64,000 bases of DNA from Antilocapra americana (GCA_007570785.1 ML661902.1:1011338-1075337); one strand, 5' to 3'; shown: positions 22,472 through 33,555, counted from the first letter of the stretch. Program-made: numbers and translations. The notes: a model not told the origin generated them from the letters alone.

Positions 22472-23815
22472 AAGTTTTTTTTTTGCGTTTTTGTTTTGTT
22501 TTGTTTTTGCCATACATTGTCATAATATCACCATGGGTTTACATATGCTTCCCCTCTGGAACCCCCCTCCCTCCTCCCTCCCCCCCCCCCGGGAAATCTC
22601 GCTGCACCAGTCCCGAGCATCAATCCTGGGCTGGCGATTGATTAGACACATGACAATTAACATGCTTCAGTGCTCTTCTCCCATATCATCCCACCCTTAC
22701 CCTCATCCACAAAGTCCACGAGTCTATTCTATACATCTGCGTTCCTTTTGTTGTCTCCCATGTTGGGTTCTCGTTACTGTCTTTCTAAATTCCATATATA
22801 TGCGTTAATATACTGTATTGTTGTTTTTGCTTCTGGCTTACTTCACTCTGGATAATGGGCTCCAGTTTCGTCCATCTGAGTAGAATTGCTTCAAATGAAT
22901 TTTTTTTTAATGCTGAGTAATATTCCATTGTGTATATGTACCACAGCTTTCTTATCCATCCATCAGTTGATGGGCATCTAGGTTGTTTCCATGTCTTGGC
23001 TATTGTAAACAATGCAGCGATGAACATTGGGGTACACGTGGCTCTTTCAATTCTGGTTTCCTCGGTGTATATGCCCAGCAGTGGGATTGCTGGGTCATAT
23101 GGCAGGTCTATTTGCAGCTTTTTAAGGAACCTCCACACTGTTTTCCATAGTGGCTGTACTAGTTTGCATTCCCACCAACAGTGTAAGAGGGTTCCCTTTT
23201 CTCCACATCCTCTCCAGCATTTATTGCTTGTAGACTTTTGGATGGCAGCCATTCTGACTGGTGTAAAGTGGTACCTCATTGTGGTTTTGATTTGCATTTC
23301 TCTGATAATGAGTGATGTTGAGCATCTTTTCATGTGTTTGTTAGCCATTTTTATGTCTTCTTTGGAGAAATGTCTGTTGAGTTCTTTGGCCCACTTTTTG
23401 ATTGGGTCGTTTATTTTTCTAGAATGGAGCTGCAGGAGTTGTTTGTATATTTTTGAGATTAACTGTTTGTCTGTTGCTTCATTGGCTATTATTTTCTCCC
23501 ATTCTGAAGGCTGTCTTTTCACCTTGCTTATAGTTTCCTTTGTTGTGCAGAAGCTTTTAATTTTAATTAGGTCCCATTTGTTTATTTGTGCTTTTATTTC
23601 CAATATTCATAGAGGATCCCACTTTGGTTTATGTCAGAGAGTGTTTTGCCTATGTTATCCTCTAGGAGTTTTATAGTTTCTGGTCTTATGCTTAGATCTT
23701 TGATCCATTTTGAGTTTATTTTTGTGTATGGTGTTAGAAAGTGTTCTAGTTTCATTCTTTTACAAGTGGCTGTCCAGTTTTCCCAGCACCACTTGTTAAA
23801 GAGGTTGTCTTTTCT
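22472..23815 (-). mobile_element. Ruminant L1, 3' part (ORF2 C-terminus, 3' UTR, poly-A)
   Basis: The poly(T) at about 22472-22500 is the complement of the L1 poly(A). It is followed by the 3' UTR complement (gccatacattgtcataatatc, cacatgacaattaacatgc, the C-rich run at 22575-22592) and the ORF2 C-terminal region. It forms one insertion with the oppositely oriented segment at 23813-24242. Confidence 0.92.
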
Positions 23816-23818
23816 CAA
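22785..23818 (-). pseudogene. L1 ORF2 C-terminal fragment, one frameshift
   Basis: Two overlapping minus frames give L1 ORF2p C-terminal sequence: [20 protein letters not shown]...[10 protein letters not shown] (23594-23818), then [12 protein letters not shown] to the natural end ILTHIYGI (22785-23603). A frameshift near 23600 joins them. The CX3CX7HX4C knuckle ([18 protein letters not shown]) that helps ORF2p bind RNA is intact. The antisense 248-codon plus frame at 22930-23676 is only its shadow. Confidence 0.92.
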
Positions 23819-24242
23819 ACTTTAAATGATACAATAGACCAACTAGACCTAATTGATATCTATAGGTCATTCCACCCCAAAACAAGGAATGTCACCTTTT
23901 TTCAAGTGCACACGGGATCTTCTCCAGGATAGATCACATCCTGGGCCATAAATCTAGCCTTGGTAAGTTCAAAAATATTGAAATCATTCCAAGCATCTTT
24001 TCTGACCACAATGCAGTGAGATTAGATATCAATTACAGGAGACAACCATTCAAAACTTCCAACATATGGAGGCTCAACAACGCATTGCTGAATAACCAAC
24101 AAATCACCGAAGAAATCAAAAAAGAAATCCAATTATGCATAGAGATGAATGAAAATGAAAACACAACAACCCAAACCCTATGGAACACAGTAAAAGCAGT
24201 GCTAAGGGGAAAGTTCATAGCAATACAAGCTCACCTCAGGAT
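23813..24242 (+). mobile_element. L1 5' segment in inverted orientation
   Basis: From ctcaaactttaaatgatacaa the plus strand gives L1 ORF2 endonuclease sequence (LDLIDIYRSFHP; SDHNAVRLDINYRR near 24000-24050; RGKFIAIQAHLR near 24210-24240), opposite to the adjoining 3' part. The ORF2 region between (most of RT) is missing. A ctc microhomology at 23813-23815 lies at the junction. Confidence 0.9.
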
Positions 24243-24254
24243 TTATTCTCCTAA

Positions 24255-25312
24255 CAACTTTCATATATAACATACAGCAGTGTTAATTGTATTTATCATG
24301 TTGTACATTACATACCTGATACTTATTTATCTTTGTTTATTTGACTGTCTTTAGCTAACTCTTCCTTTCCCACCCCCTATATCTGGTAACTATAAATATG
24401 ATTTCTTTTTCTATGAGTTTGTTTTTAAGATACAGTTGACCTACAGCACTATATTAATTTCTGTTACAAAATAGTCTATTTTCATTTTTTTATACATTTC
24501 AAAATGGTCAGCAAAGAATGCTAGTTACAGTACGTCACCAAAGAAAAATATTACATATTTATTGACTATATTACACATGCTGTACATTTCATACCTGTGA
24601 CTTACTTATTTTGCAATGGCAAGTTTATGTCTGTTAATCTCCATCACCTATTTGTTTCCTCCTTGTACTCCCCTCTCCTCTGGGAACCACCTGTTTGTCC
24701 TCTGTATCTATTACTCTGTTTGTTTTGTTATGTTTATTCATTTATTTTGTTTTTTGGATTCCACATATAATGACATCATACAGTATTTGTCTTTCTTTCT
24801 TTGACTTACTTCATCTAGCATAATACCTTCTAGGTCCATCCATGTTGTTGCAAGTAGCAAGATTTCATTCTTTTTTATGCCTAACATTTCATTGTCTATG
24901 TATACTGCATTTTCTTTATCCATTTGTTTACCAATAGGCACTTGAGTTACTTCCATCTTTTTCCAATTGCAAATACTCCTTGCGGTGCGTACATGTGCAT
25001 ATATCTTTTCTAATTAGTACTATCATTATTTTTTAGATAAATACTCAGAAGTGGAATTTCTGGATTATATGGTAGTTCTATTTTTAATTTTTGAGGAATT
25101 TCAATATTGTTTTCCGCAGTGGCTGCACAAGTTTACATTGCCACTAATAATGCAGAAGTGTTCTCTTTTCTCCATAACCTCGCCGACACTTGTTATTTGC
25201 TATGTTTTTGGTAATGGTCATTCTTTTAGGTATGAGGTAATATCCAGGTATGATTATGATTTTTATTTCCATGAGGGTTAGTGATGATGAACATTTTTTC
25301 ATGTGCCTTTGG
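24255..25312 (-). mobile_element. Old L1 3' UTR and ORF2 C-terminal fragment
   Basis: Complement of L1M: tgttgtacattacatacctg, ctcttcctttcccacccc, ctctgggaaccacctg, ttccacatataatgacatcata, ctaggtccatccatgttgttgc, gtggctgcacaagtttacattg. Much more diverged than the L1 to its left. A partial internal duplication of the 3' UTR (tacattacatacctg... and again tacatttcatacctg...) is visible at 24302-24325 and 24580-24610. Confidence 0.85.
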
Positions 25313-25334
25313 CATGAAACAACAGGTTTTAAAT

Positions 25335-26120
25335 GTAAATGAGACAGTCTTCTACTGGAAGAAGAGGCCATCAAGGACTTTCATAGCTAGGGAGAAGTCA
25401 ATCCCTGCTTCAAAGTTCAAAGGATAGGCCGACTCACTTGTTAGGAGCTAATGGAGCCGGTGAGTTTAAGTTGAAGCCAATGCTTACTTACCGTTCCCCA
25501 GGTTCTAGGCCCTTTAAGAATTATGCTAAGTCTACTATGCCTGCACTCTATAAATGGAACAACAAAGACTAGATAACAGCATGGCTGTTTACAACATGGT
25601 TTACTGAATTTTTTAAGCCTACTGTTGAAGACTGCTGATCATAAGAAAGATTCCTTTCAAAATATTATTTCTCACTCACAATGCTCCTGGTCACTTAAGA
25701 GTGTTGATGGAGATATACAACAAAATCAATGCTTTTTATGCCTGCTAACACAACATTTACACTGCAGCTCATGGATCAAGGATTAATTTTGACTTTCAAG
25801 TCTTACTATTTGAGAAATGCATTTTATAAGGCCATAATTGTCACAGACTGATTCTTCTGATGGATCTGGGCAAAGTAAACTGAAGACCTTCTGGAAAGGA
25901 TTTTTGGATAATATTAAGAACATTTATGATTCATGGGAAGAGGTCAAAATATCAACATTAACAAGAGTTTGGAAGAAGTTGATTCAAACCCTTATGAATG
26001 ACTTGGAAGGGTTCAAGCCTTCAGTGGAGGTAACTGTAGATGTGATGGAAATAGCAAGAGAAAGAGAGTTAGAACTGAAGTCTGAAGATGTGACTGAATT
26101 AACTGCAATCTCATAATAAA
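25335..26120 (+). pseudogene. Tigger transposase relic (DDE domain, C-terminal half)
   Basis: Frames show a Tigger/TIGD-type DDE transposase: AFYWKK-like start, NYAKS...YKWNN, an NAPGH block near 25680, MDQG near 25773, and the C-terminal frame 25838-26116 ([39 protein letters not shown]). The catalytic aspartate before NAPGH is replaced by histidine (cac at 25677-25679). Scattered stops and indels make it non-functional. It is a transposon relic, not a domesticated gene. Confidence 0.82.
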
Positions 26121-26428
26121 GCTTAAACAGATGAGGAGTTGCTACTTATGGATGAGGAAAAGAAAGTGATTTCTTAAGAGAGAATCTACTTTTGGTGAAG
26201 ATACTATGATAGTTGTTGGAATGATAGCGAGCAATTTAGAATAGTAAATAGACTAACTTAGTTGATAAAGCAGAGGCAAGGTTTGAGAGATTGACTTCAA
26301 TTTTAAAAGGCGTTCTACTGTGAGTAAAATGCTATCAAATGGCACTGAGTGCTATAGAGAAATTGTTCACGAGAGGAAGGGTAAATCGATACAGCACACT
26401 TCATTGTTTTCTTAGTTTAAGAAATTGC

Positions 26429-26777
26429 TGGTGGCAGGGAGGGATACACTGGGAGAATGGGATTGACATATACACACTACTCTATTTAAAATACATAACT
26501 AATAAGAACCTACGGCATAGCACACTGGTAGTTTCATCTGTACAGCAAAGTGAATCAGCTACGCAGATACATGCATCTACTTTTTTTTCAGATTCTGTTC
26601 CCATACAGGTCATTACAGAGTACTCTGTATGGGAACAGAATCTGAAAAATCTGAAAAATAGTGGATATTTGTATCTGTATAATTGATTCACTTTGCTGTA
26701 CAGAAGAAACTAATACAACATTGTAAATCAACTCTACTCCAATAAAAATTAGCTTTTAAAAGTAAAATAAATTGGAA
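26429..26777 (+). mobile_element. L1 3' UTR insertion with internal inverted duplication
   Basis: Plus-oriented L1 3' UTR (gggagggatacactgggagaat...ctaataagaacctacggcatagcac), then a reversed piece (26531-26622), then plus again to the end (aacattgtaaatcaactctactccaataaaaatt). TSD aagaaattgc / aagaacttgc at 26419-26428 and 26778-26787, interrupting the Tigger. Both arms come from the same L1 segment, so the inversion arose within one insertion. Confidence 0.85.
26531..26710. repeat. Imperfect palindrome inside the L1 insertion
   Basis: Perfect 25-bp arms at 26584-26608 and 26625-26649 separated by a 16-nt loop. The similarity extends outward with mismatches to about 26531 and 26710 (gtacagcaaagtgaatca against tgattcactttgctgtac). 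Confidence 0.9.
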
Positions 26778-26926
26778 AAGAACTTGCCACAGCCACCCGA
26801 ATGTTTAGCAGCCGCTACCCTGCTCACTCAGCAGCTATGAGCATAGAAGCAAGCCCCTCTACCAGCACAAAGATTATGACTCCTTGAAGGCTCAGATTAT
26901 GGCTAGCATTTTTTAGCAATAAAGTA

Positions 26927-27130
26927 GTGAAGTAGTAAAGAACCTTCCTGACAATGCAGGAGACATAAGAGATGCAGGTTCGATCCTTGGTTTGGGAAGA
27001 TCCCCTGGAGAAGGAAATATCAATCCACTCCAGTATTCTTGCCTGGAAAATCCCATGGACAGAGGAGCCTGGTGGGCTATAGTCCATAGGGTCGCAAAGA
27101 GTCAGACATGACTAAGATAACTTAGCACGT
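26927..27130 (+). mobile_element. Bov-tA SINE
   Basis: Head decayed (gtgaagtagtaaagaacc) and body typical (actccagtattcttgcctgg). It splits the Tigger 3' end between agcaataaagta and the ttttagacata block. Confidence 0.9.
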
Positions 27131-27319
27131 ACGTCCATTCCATTTTTAGACATACTGACATTTGATACTCAATAGACTACAGTATAGTGTGCTTCTAAGT
27201 CTCATAGGCACTAGGAAACCAAACAAATTCATGTGATTTGCTTTCATTTTGATATGTGCTTTACTGCACTGATCTGGAGTTGAACTAACAGCATCTCTGG
27301 AGTATGCTTGTATAGAGAC

Positions 27320-28387
27320 TAATGGATATAACTTGCATAAAATTCCAAGCAAGTACCTGTGCTTGTTACCTACTATGCTAATTCTGCTAATGACAAAAAT
27401 TGTAACACAGTTTATCAGAGAAAACTTGTTATATATGCTTTTGAAAATTTCTCTCTAAATTCAGAGCTGGAAGAAGTCTATAGAAAACTGAATAAAAAAG
27501 TGTTAGACCCATATCTGCAAATCCAATAAAATAGCTGCCACATAGTTATGGGGTTTGTTCATGTTGGGTACTCTTCACATGGCCCATTTTACCTGAAAGT
27601 TAAATGAATGCCATTTGAGACCTGATGGAACTTTTGTATTTAGCTTACTAAAGTAGGAACCTAGCCCAGCTGGCATTCTGGGACTCCTTCCATCTTTGGT
27701 TTGACTTGATGATTCAGGGAAGCACTTGCTGTTCTTGCATGAGAAGTAGCAGTGTTAATTCCTTTTTGCCAAATACTTTCACAGGAGCTCAGGCTGAGTT
27801 CCCTGGATGATTGCTTATTGCACAGTCACTGAAGCAGCTGGTGGAAAAGTCCATGTTGATCCCTTCGAGGCCTATGCCTTTGGAAAACATTCTGAAATGT
27901 TCTACATTTCAGAGGAGCAAGTAACATGGTACAAAACTACTAAAGAATTTCCATTTAAACTTCATTGGCTTGTAGAATGGCTAATCTTTAGCATCTTAAA
28001 CTTAGGTTGATCATATAGTTTTTCATTCAAGGAACATTCGTTTGAGAATGAAAAGGGAGCATGGTTCATAATTAAGTTGAGATAATAGATGTAAATTGTG
28101 ACTGAGTAAAATGGGTTGCATAGTCCCTCTACTAGAGTCTATAGGCTCTGATACTGTTATTCCTTTTTCAGTTCAGTTCCAAACCTGAATAATCTTGTTC
28201 CTTTGCTGGCTGTGTACTGAGGAAGAATGTCAGAGGACATCCTGTAACTATTTTTTTTTTCCTCCTATAGTATTACTTTTCCTACTGCAAAAAATAGTGT
28301 TAATATTTCTCCTTGGTTTGGGAAGATCAAACTTACCTCATTTCAATGACAATGATGTGGACATCTTCTGAAGCCATTCTAGTAATC
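27320..28387. other. Unassigned sequence
   Basis: No repeat recognised over about 1 kb. A 67-codon frame at 27807-28010 has an acceptor-like tract before it (tttgccaaatactttcacag) but an in-frame stop just upstream of its ATG, and no family resemblance. Confidence 0.45.
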
Positions 28388-28509
28388 ATTTATTTATCCA
28401 ACAAATATTTGCTGAGTGCCTGTTTTGAAGAAGGAGCTGCTGTACCTGTTGAGAAACAAGAACACACATGACTGTTAATATGCTTGCCTAATGGAGCTTA
28501 TATGCAAAG

Positions 28510-29600
28510 TACATCATGAGAAACGCTAGGCTGGATGAAGCACAAGCTGGAATTAAGATTGCTTGGAGAAATATCAATAACCTCAGATATGCAGGTGACA
28601 CCACCCTTATGGCAGAAAGTAAAGAAGAAGTAAAGAGCCTCTTGATGAAAGTCAAAGAGCTGAGTGAAAAAGTTGGTTTAAAGCTCAACATTCAGAGAAC
28701 TAAGATCATGGCATTCGGTCCCATCAGTTCATGGAAAATAGATGGGGAAACAGTGTCAAACTTTATTTTTCTGGGCTTCAAAATCACTGCAGATGGTGAC
28801 TACGGCCATGGAATTAAAAGACCTTACGCCTTGGAAGGAAAGTTATGACCAATCTAGACAGCATATTAAAAAGCAGAGACAGGCTTCCCTGGTGGTCCAG
28901 TGGTTAAGAATCTGCCTTGCAATGCAAGGGACACCGGTTCGATCCCTGGTTTGGGAAGATCCCACACGCTGTCGGGCAAGGAAGCTCGTGGGCCACAACT
29001 ATGAAGCCTGAGCTCTAGAAACCACCACAGTGAGAAGCCCTAAGACCACAGCAAAGAGTAGTCCCTGCTCTCTGCAACTAGAGAAAGGCCGAGTACAGCA
29101 ACAAAGACCCACCACAGCCAACAAATAAATAAAACAAATAAAAAGCAGAGACATTACTTTGTCAACAAAGGTCCATCTAGTTGAAGGCTATGGTTTTTCC
29201 AGTGGTCATGTATGGATGTAAGAGTTAGGCTATAAAGAAAGCTGAGCGCCGAAGAATTGATGCTTTTGAACTGTGGTGTTGAAGAAGACTCTTGAGAGTC
29301 CCTTGGACTGCAAGGAGATCTGACCAGTTCATCCTAAAGGAGATCAGTCCTGGGTGTTCATTGGTAGGACCGATATTGAAGCTAAAACTCCAATACTTTG
29401 GCTACCTGATGTGAAGAGCTGACTCAGTGGAAAAGACCCTGATGCTGGGAAAGATCGAGGGCAGAAGAAGGGGACGACAGAGGACAAGATGGTTGGATGG
29501 CATCACTGACTCAATGGACATGGGTTTGGGTGGACTCTGGGAGTTGCTGATGGACAGGGAGGCCTGGTGTGCTGAGGTTCATGGGGTCGCAAAGAGTTGG
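28510..29600 (+). pseudogene. BovB ORF2 relic with changed RT active site
   Basis: The frame 28516-28848 gives BovB RT sequence: INNLRY then TTLMAESKEEVKSLLMKVK, LKLNIQRTKIMAFGPISSW, FLGFKITADGD. The YADD box reads YAGD (28588-28599), losing one catalytic aspartate. After the SINE, ELWC and further C-terminal BovB pieces follow in broken frames. Non-functional. Confidence 0.88.
28881..29138 (+). mobile_element. CHR/SINE2-type SINE inserted in BovB
   Basis: Begins aggcttccctggtggtccag, with ggttcgatccctggtttggg, a long body (aaaccaccacagtgagaagcc, caactagagaaaggccgag) and an aataaataaaacaaata tail. TSD taaaaagcagagac (14 bp) at 28867-28880 and 29139-29152. Confidence 0.93.
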
Positions 29601-29790
29601 ACATGACTGAGCGACTGAACTGAACTGAATGGAGCTTATATTCTACTGAACAGACAATACACAGAGATACATATTTCACAGAGTGAAAGTTACAAAGAAA
29701 AATATAGAACAGGGATAGTACCTGGGTAAAAGGAGACCACTTTAGATAGACTGAACTCTGAAGGCCTCTGAGTCCTGAAAGAAGCTACAT

Positions 29791-29980
29791 GAAAGTTGCT
29801 CAGTTGTGTCCGACTCTGCAACCCCATGGACTATACAGTTCACAAAATTCCCCAGACCAGAATACTAGAGTGGGTAGTCTTTCCCTTCTCTAGTGGATCA
29901 TCCCAACCCAGGGATTGAACCTATGTCTCCTGCTTTGCAGGTGGATTCTTTACCAACTGGGCTATGAGGGAAGATTGTAA
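29791..29980 (-). mobile_element. Bov-tA SINE
   Basis: Antisense Bov-tA with moderate decay. TSD gaagctacat (29781-29790) / ggagctacat (29981-29990) inside the L2. Confidence 0.9.
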
Positions 29981-30119
29981 GGAGCTACATATATGAATGC
30001 AATTACCTAGAGGGAAGAGTATTATAGGAAGGACAAACAGTAATTGTAAACATTTAAGTAGGAATGATCTTAATGTGTTCTACAGAAAGTTTACAAAGTA
30101 TAAGTACATGAAAATAAGA

Positions 30120-30435
30120 GGGCAGCCCTGGTGGTCCAGTGTTTAAGAATCTGCCTTGCAATACAAGGAATGTGGTTTTGATCACTGGTTCAGGAAGATT
30201 CCACATGCCACCGAATCATAGCTTCTGAGCCCAGGCTCTGAAACTATTGAAGCCAATGTGTTCAGAGCCTGTTCTTCACAAGTGAAGTCACTGCAACGAG
30301 AAGCCTGCACACCACAACTGGAGAATAGTTGCTGCACACAATAACTAGAGAGCAGCCACTGCTGGCCTCAACTAGAGAAAGCCCTCATGCAATAATGAAG
30401 ACTCAGCACAGTCAAATTAATTAGTTAAAAAAGAA
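30120..30435 (+). mobile_element. CHR/SINE2-type SINE, long form
   Basis: Same family as 28881-29138: gggcagccctggtggtccag, tgccttgcaatacaagg, cgagaagcctgcacaccacaa, aactagagaaagccctcatgc, A-rich end. Inserted in the L2; no clear TSD. Confidence 0.87.
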
Positions 30436-30885
30436 AAAGGAAATTATGTAAAGTATAAGAAGTGTGTCAACGTGGAGAGAATGAGTGGAAGAGTGCTGAG
30501 GGGTTGGATCATTTATGGCTACATAGGCAGGCCATGATACAGAATCTGAAGTTTTAATTCTAATTGCAATGGAAAGCTTGTCAGCAGTTTTAAGGCTGTG
30601 AGCAGAATAATCTGATACATATTCTTTAAAAAAATCACTCTGGTTATCAGAAGAGACTATATGGTGAGGGTTAACAGTTCAAGGAGATCTGGTAAATGAC
30701 TACTGTAATACTTCCATCCAGTTACAGAAGTTTGAATTAGAGTGGTATTAGTGAAGATGGTAATAAATAATCACTAAATGTAAGGAGTATTTGGGATGCA
30801 ATGCTTATAGGAATTGCTACAAGTGGTGAGGAAGGGGAGAAAAGATGATCCCTATATTTATAGTTTGGGTGAATGGGGTCCCAGG

Positions 30886-31712
30886 TAACTAAGATGGAGA
30901 ATGTGTGTGTGTGCCCACATGGGTGTATGTGAGGGGGAAGTTCAGGCTCACAATGCTTCCACTTCTCAGTTGAGTTTCACTCTATGAATCATTAAGCCAA
31001 AAGAAAGAAGGACCCTGGAACACTGATGGCATTTTGGAGTTTGATGCACAGCTCTCAGGACTGAAACTGTTCCTAGCTGATGCCTGTGTGCTTTCAAGAT
31101 CATCTGCCAACTGATGACCCACTCCAGCTTTTCTCATAAACTAATTCACTTCCCTTCTTCTGCATGGAATCTTTAGCACAGACAAACAAAAGTCTTTTGG
31201 TTCTCTAAAAATTTTAGGTATGGCTCTGCTCCTGAGCCCATGCCACTGTTGTCAGTCCCTGTCTCTGTATCTCCATCACTAGTTGGAGAGAGCAAGAGGG
31301 CAGGCAGCCTTTGAGTCTTTCACACATCAGTGAAGTTCAGAGGACAGTGCCTTCCTTGTACGTAGAAAGCATTCAGTGTGAATGACATTTACTTCTCTTC
31401 TGGTGAGCTTATAATTCCCTCCCCTTTTCCGTTCAATAGTTCTTAATTACTTTAAAACCAAGCTTAAAACCATTGTTTTCATGATGAATCCTACTTGACT
31501 ATAACCATGCCTTTACTTGGCATTTTCATGGCACTTATGCAACACTGGTTAATAAAAGTCTTTAAGTCTTCTTGATGAATGCCCTAATTTTCCAGTATAT
31601 ACTAAAATGCTCTGTGGAGAGAAATCCCATACCCTACACTCATTTTTTATTTTTTTACTATTTCCGTGTTAAACCTGATATAGTGTTCTGTTTTATCATA
31701 AAGGCTTAGTAA
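30886..31712. other. Unassigned sequence
   Basis: No gene recognised; faint MIR/L2-like traces around 31260-31390. Confidence 0.4.
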
Positions 31713-31722
31713 ATATTGTTGA

Positions 31723-31941
31723 TGGGCTTTTCAGGCAGTGCTAGTGGTAAAGAATCTACCTGCCACTGCAGGAGATGCAAGGGACATGGGTTTGATTCCT
31801 AGGTCAGGAAGATCCCCTGGAGTAGGAAATGGCAACCCACTCCAGTATTCTTGCTTGGAAAATTCCATGGACAGAGGAGCTTAGTGGGCTACAGTACATG
31901 GGGCTGCAAACAGTTGGATATGACTGAGCATACACACATGC
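31723..31941 (+). mobile_element. Bov-tA SINE
   Basis: Full length, with perfect 10-bp TSD atattgttga at 31713-31722 and 31942-31951. Confidence 0.94.
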
Positions 31942-31951
31942 ATATTGTTGA

Positions 31952-33555
31952 CTAAACCTTGGAAATTTGCTTGGGCCAATCTCCTCCCTGATGTTATAAT
32001 TGACCCCCAAAGGAACAGCTTCCTGTAAGAAGAATCAATTAGTCAAATACCCATATTTTAAATTTCCAAACAAATAGCTCAACAAAAATGATAATCTATG
32101 ATTTGGGAATAAAGGAGTAGTTTCAGTCTAAGTGCCATATCTGTGGTATTGTTATTGGTTATAATGAGAAAATGTATCTGTATACCTTATGTAAATATTT
32201 ATTATTTCTTGTTGTTTTAGTTATACAATTCCCTAGGATATATCACCTATACTGATGACACATATTAATTGGGATGTTTATTCTTTTCATGGAGCCTAAA
32301 GTAATTAAGTAGAGTCATGTGTTTGATATTCAAGGATAAAAGAATTTAAAAAAGTTAAAAATAGTGGATGAGAAAAGCTGAGAAAGCGCAAATCATTTTA
32401 CTTTGTTCTATATGGGCACAAATACACTACGATCTGCAACACTCTTTTCACACTGATTAACTGATCATTAACTTATCTTAACTCTCTGAAGTTACTTGAA
32501 CTAAGGGTAGCTACAGATTGCAGTACGTTATAGTATGTATCTGATTACTGGTTTGGACATTTTTGAATGAGAAGGTATAGTATAATGCAGAATAAAGGAA
32601 ATGAAAGGAACAAAGCATAATTTCCACTTAACAAAAATCTAAAGTTTAAATAGATGAGAACTCAAGGTTTGAATTCATTTCCCAGAACAGTGCCTTATTA
32701 CCAAAATAAACTTGAGACCACCACTTAACTGCAAAGAAAAGTCAACAAAAACATTAGATAGTCATTAATCATCCTAAATAAACAGTACTTTTTCACTGTC
32801 TGATTGACACTGTTGGCACAAATTCTGTCCTTAGAAATATGCTTCAGATTTCTATCATAGACCTATATGATATCATAGACTTAACTCAATACCTGAACAC
32901 TTGAGGGTTTAATATGAGACCAGAAATTGGTAGAAAATTTTTTCAAAGTTTGTCTCAACAAATTATGCCTGTTTTAGTCTCTTTCTTATATATATTTTCA
33001 TGGTAAATTTAAGGCCATGATTTTTACTTAAACAGCCATACAATTGAAACTTTATATTTTTCACATACAATTTCTAATGAATGATATGGGTTTCCTTGTA
33101 CTCTGTCAAAAATCTAGAGCAATCAAGCCTTTTATAGAATTTTTCTTGCATTTACTTTCTTGATTACTAATGTTTCATAGGATTCTTTACTTTACATACT
33201 TAACCCAAAATGAATCTTGGAATTTCACCTTTTTCTCTCCCAAGAGACCTAATCTTTTTAATTAATAGGAGTATTGCAACATTCAAATACAGCATGCTAG
33301 TCATTGTTTATTATTTTGTTTATTACACCTATTCATTTCTTTTCCCATTAGAAGGCACAATACACATTGTCTGTGCAACAATTTATAATTGTAACATACT
33401 GACCTGAAGAACTGGTCATCACTGAAATAAGTGCCAAGAATTTGTATACTCTATTAAGATATCATATGTTGGCAACTTATGTCTTGAAAGCCTCAGTTTG
33501 TTTAATTTAATGAATATTTACTGAACATTAAAAACATTAAAAACACATTTGTGTG
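31952..33555. other. Repeat-poor unassigned sequence
   Basis: AT-rich, no repeat family or exon recognised in 1.6 kb. Confidence 0.45.

Larger units (their letters stand above)
25313..27311 (+). mobile_element. Tigger-family DNA transposon, 5'-incomplete, with two later insertions
   Basis: Colinear Tigger/pogo-type sequence in three blocks: 25313-26428 (transposase region), 26778-26926, and 27131-27311, which ends in the degraded terminal inverted repeat (atctctggagtatgcttgta). The left end is missing; the element is joined to the old L1 at about 25312. The gaps are filled by an L1 3' end and a Bov-tA, both younger. Tigger elements are long-dead cut-and-paste transposons. Confidence 0.85.
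28504..29627 (+). mobile_element. BovB LINE, 5'-truncated, inserted in L2
   Basis: From gcaaagtacatcatgagaaac to the gcgactgaactgaactg tail. Perfect 14-bp TSD aatggagcttatat at 28490-28503 and 29628-29641 within the L2. It is itself split by a SINE at 28881-29138. Confidence 0.93.
28388..30885 (-). mobile_element. L2 LINE 3' region (~1 kb) carrying three separate insertions
   Basis: The L2 3' end complement is readable in order across the interruptions: tccaacaaatatttgctgag (28397), aatggagcttatat / tctactgaacagacaatac, gaaggcctctgagtcctgaa, gagggaagagtattataggaagg, aattctaattgcaatggaaag, aaaaaaatcactctgg, gaggaaggggagaaaagatga. Between blocks sit a BovB (28504-29627), a Bov-tA (29791-29980) and a CHR/SINE2 SINE (30120-30435), all younger. 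Confidence 0.75.

Noticed and set aside
22930..23676. 248-codon plus-strand frame, the longest forward ORF in the window
   Set aside because: It is the antisense of the L1 ORF2 C-terminal coding sequence, which is recognisable on the minus strand, including the CX3CX7HX4C knuckle.
25838..26116. 92-codon frame as a possible domesticated Tigger-derived gene
   Set aside because: Upstream transposase sequence has stops and indels, the catalytic aspartate before NAPGH is replaced, and later insertions split the element; no sign of retained coding.
27807..28010. 67-codon frame (AGGKVHVDPFEAYAFGKHSEM) with an acceptor-like tract upstream
   Set aside because: A stop lies in frame just before the ATG, there is no family similarity I know and no partner exon. 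Kept only as a note within the unassigned segment.
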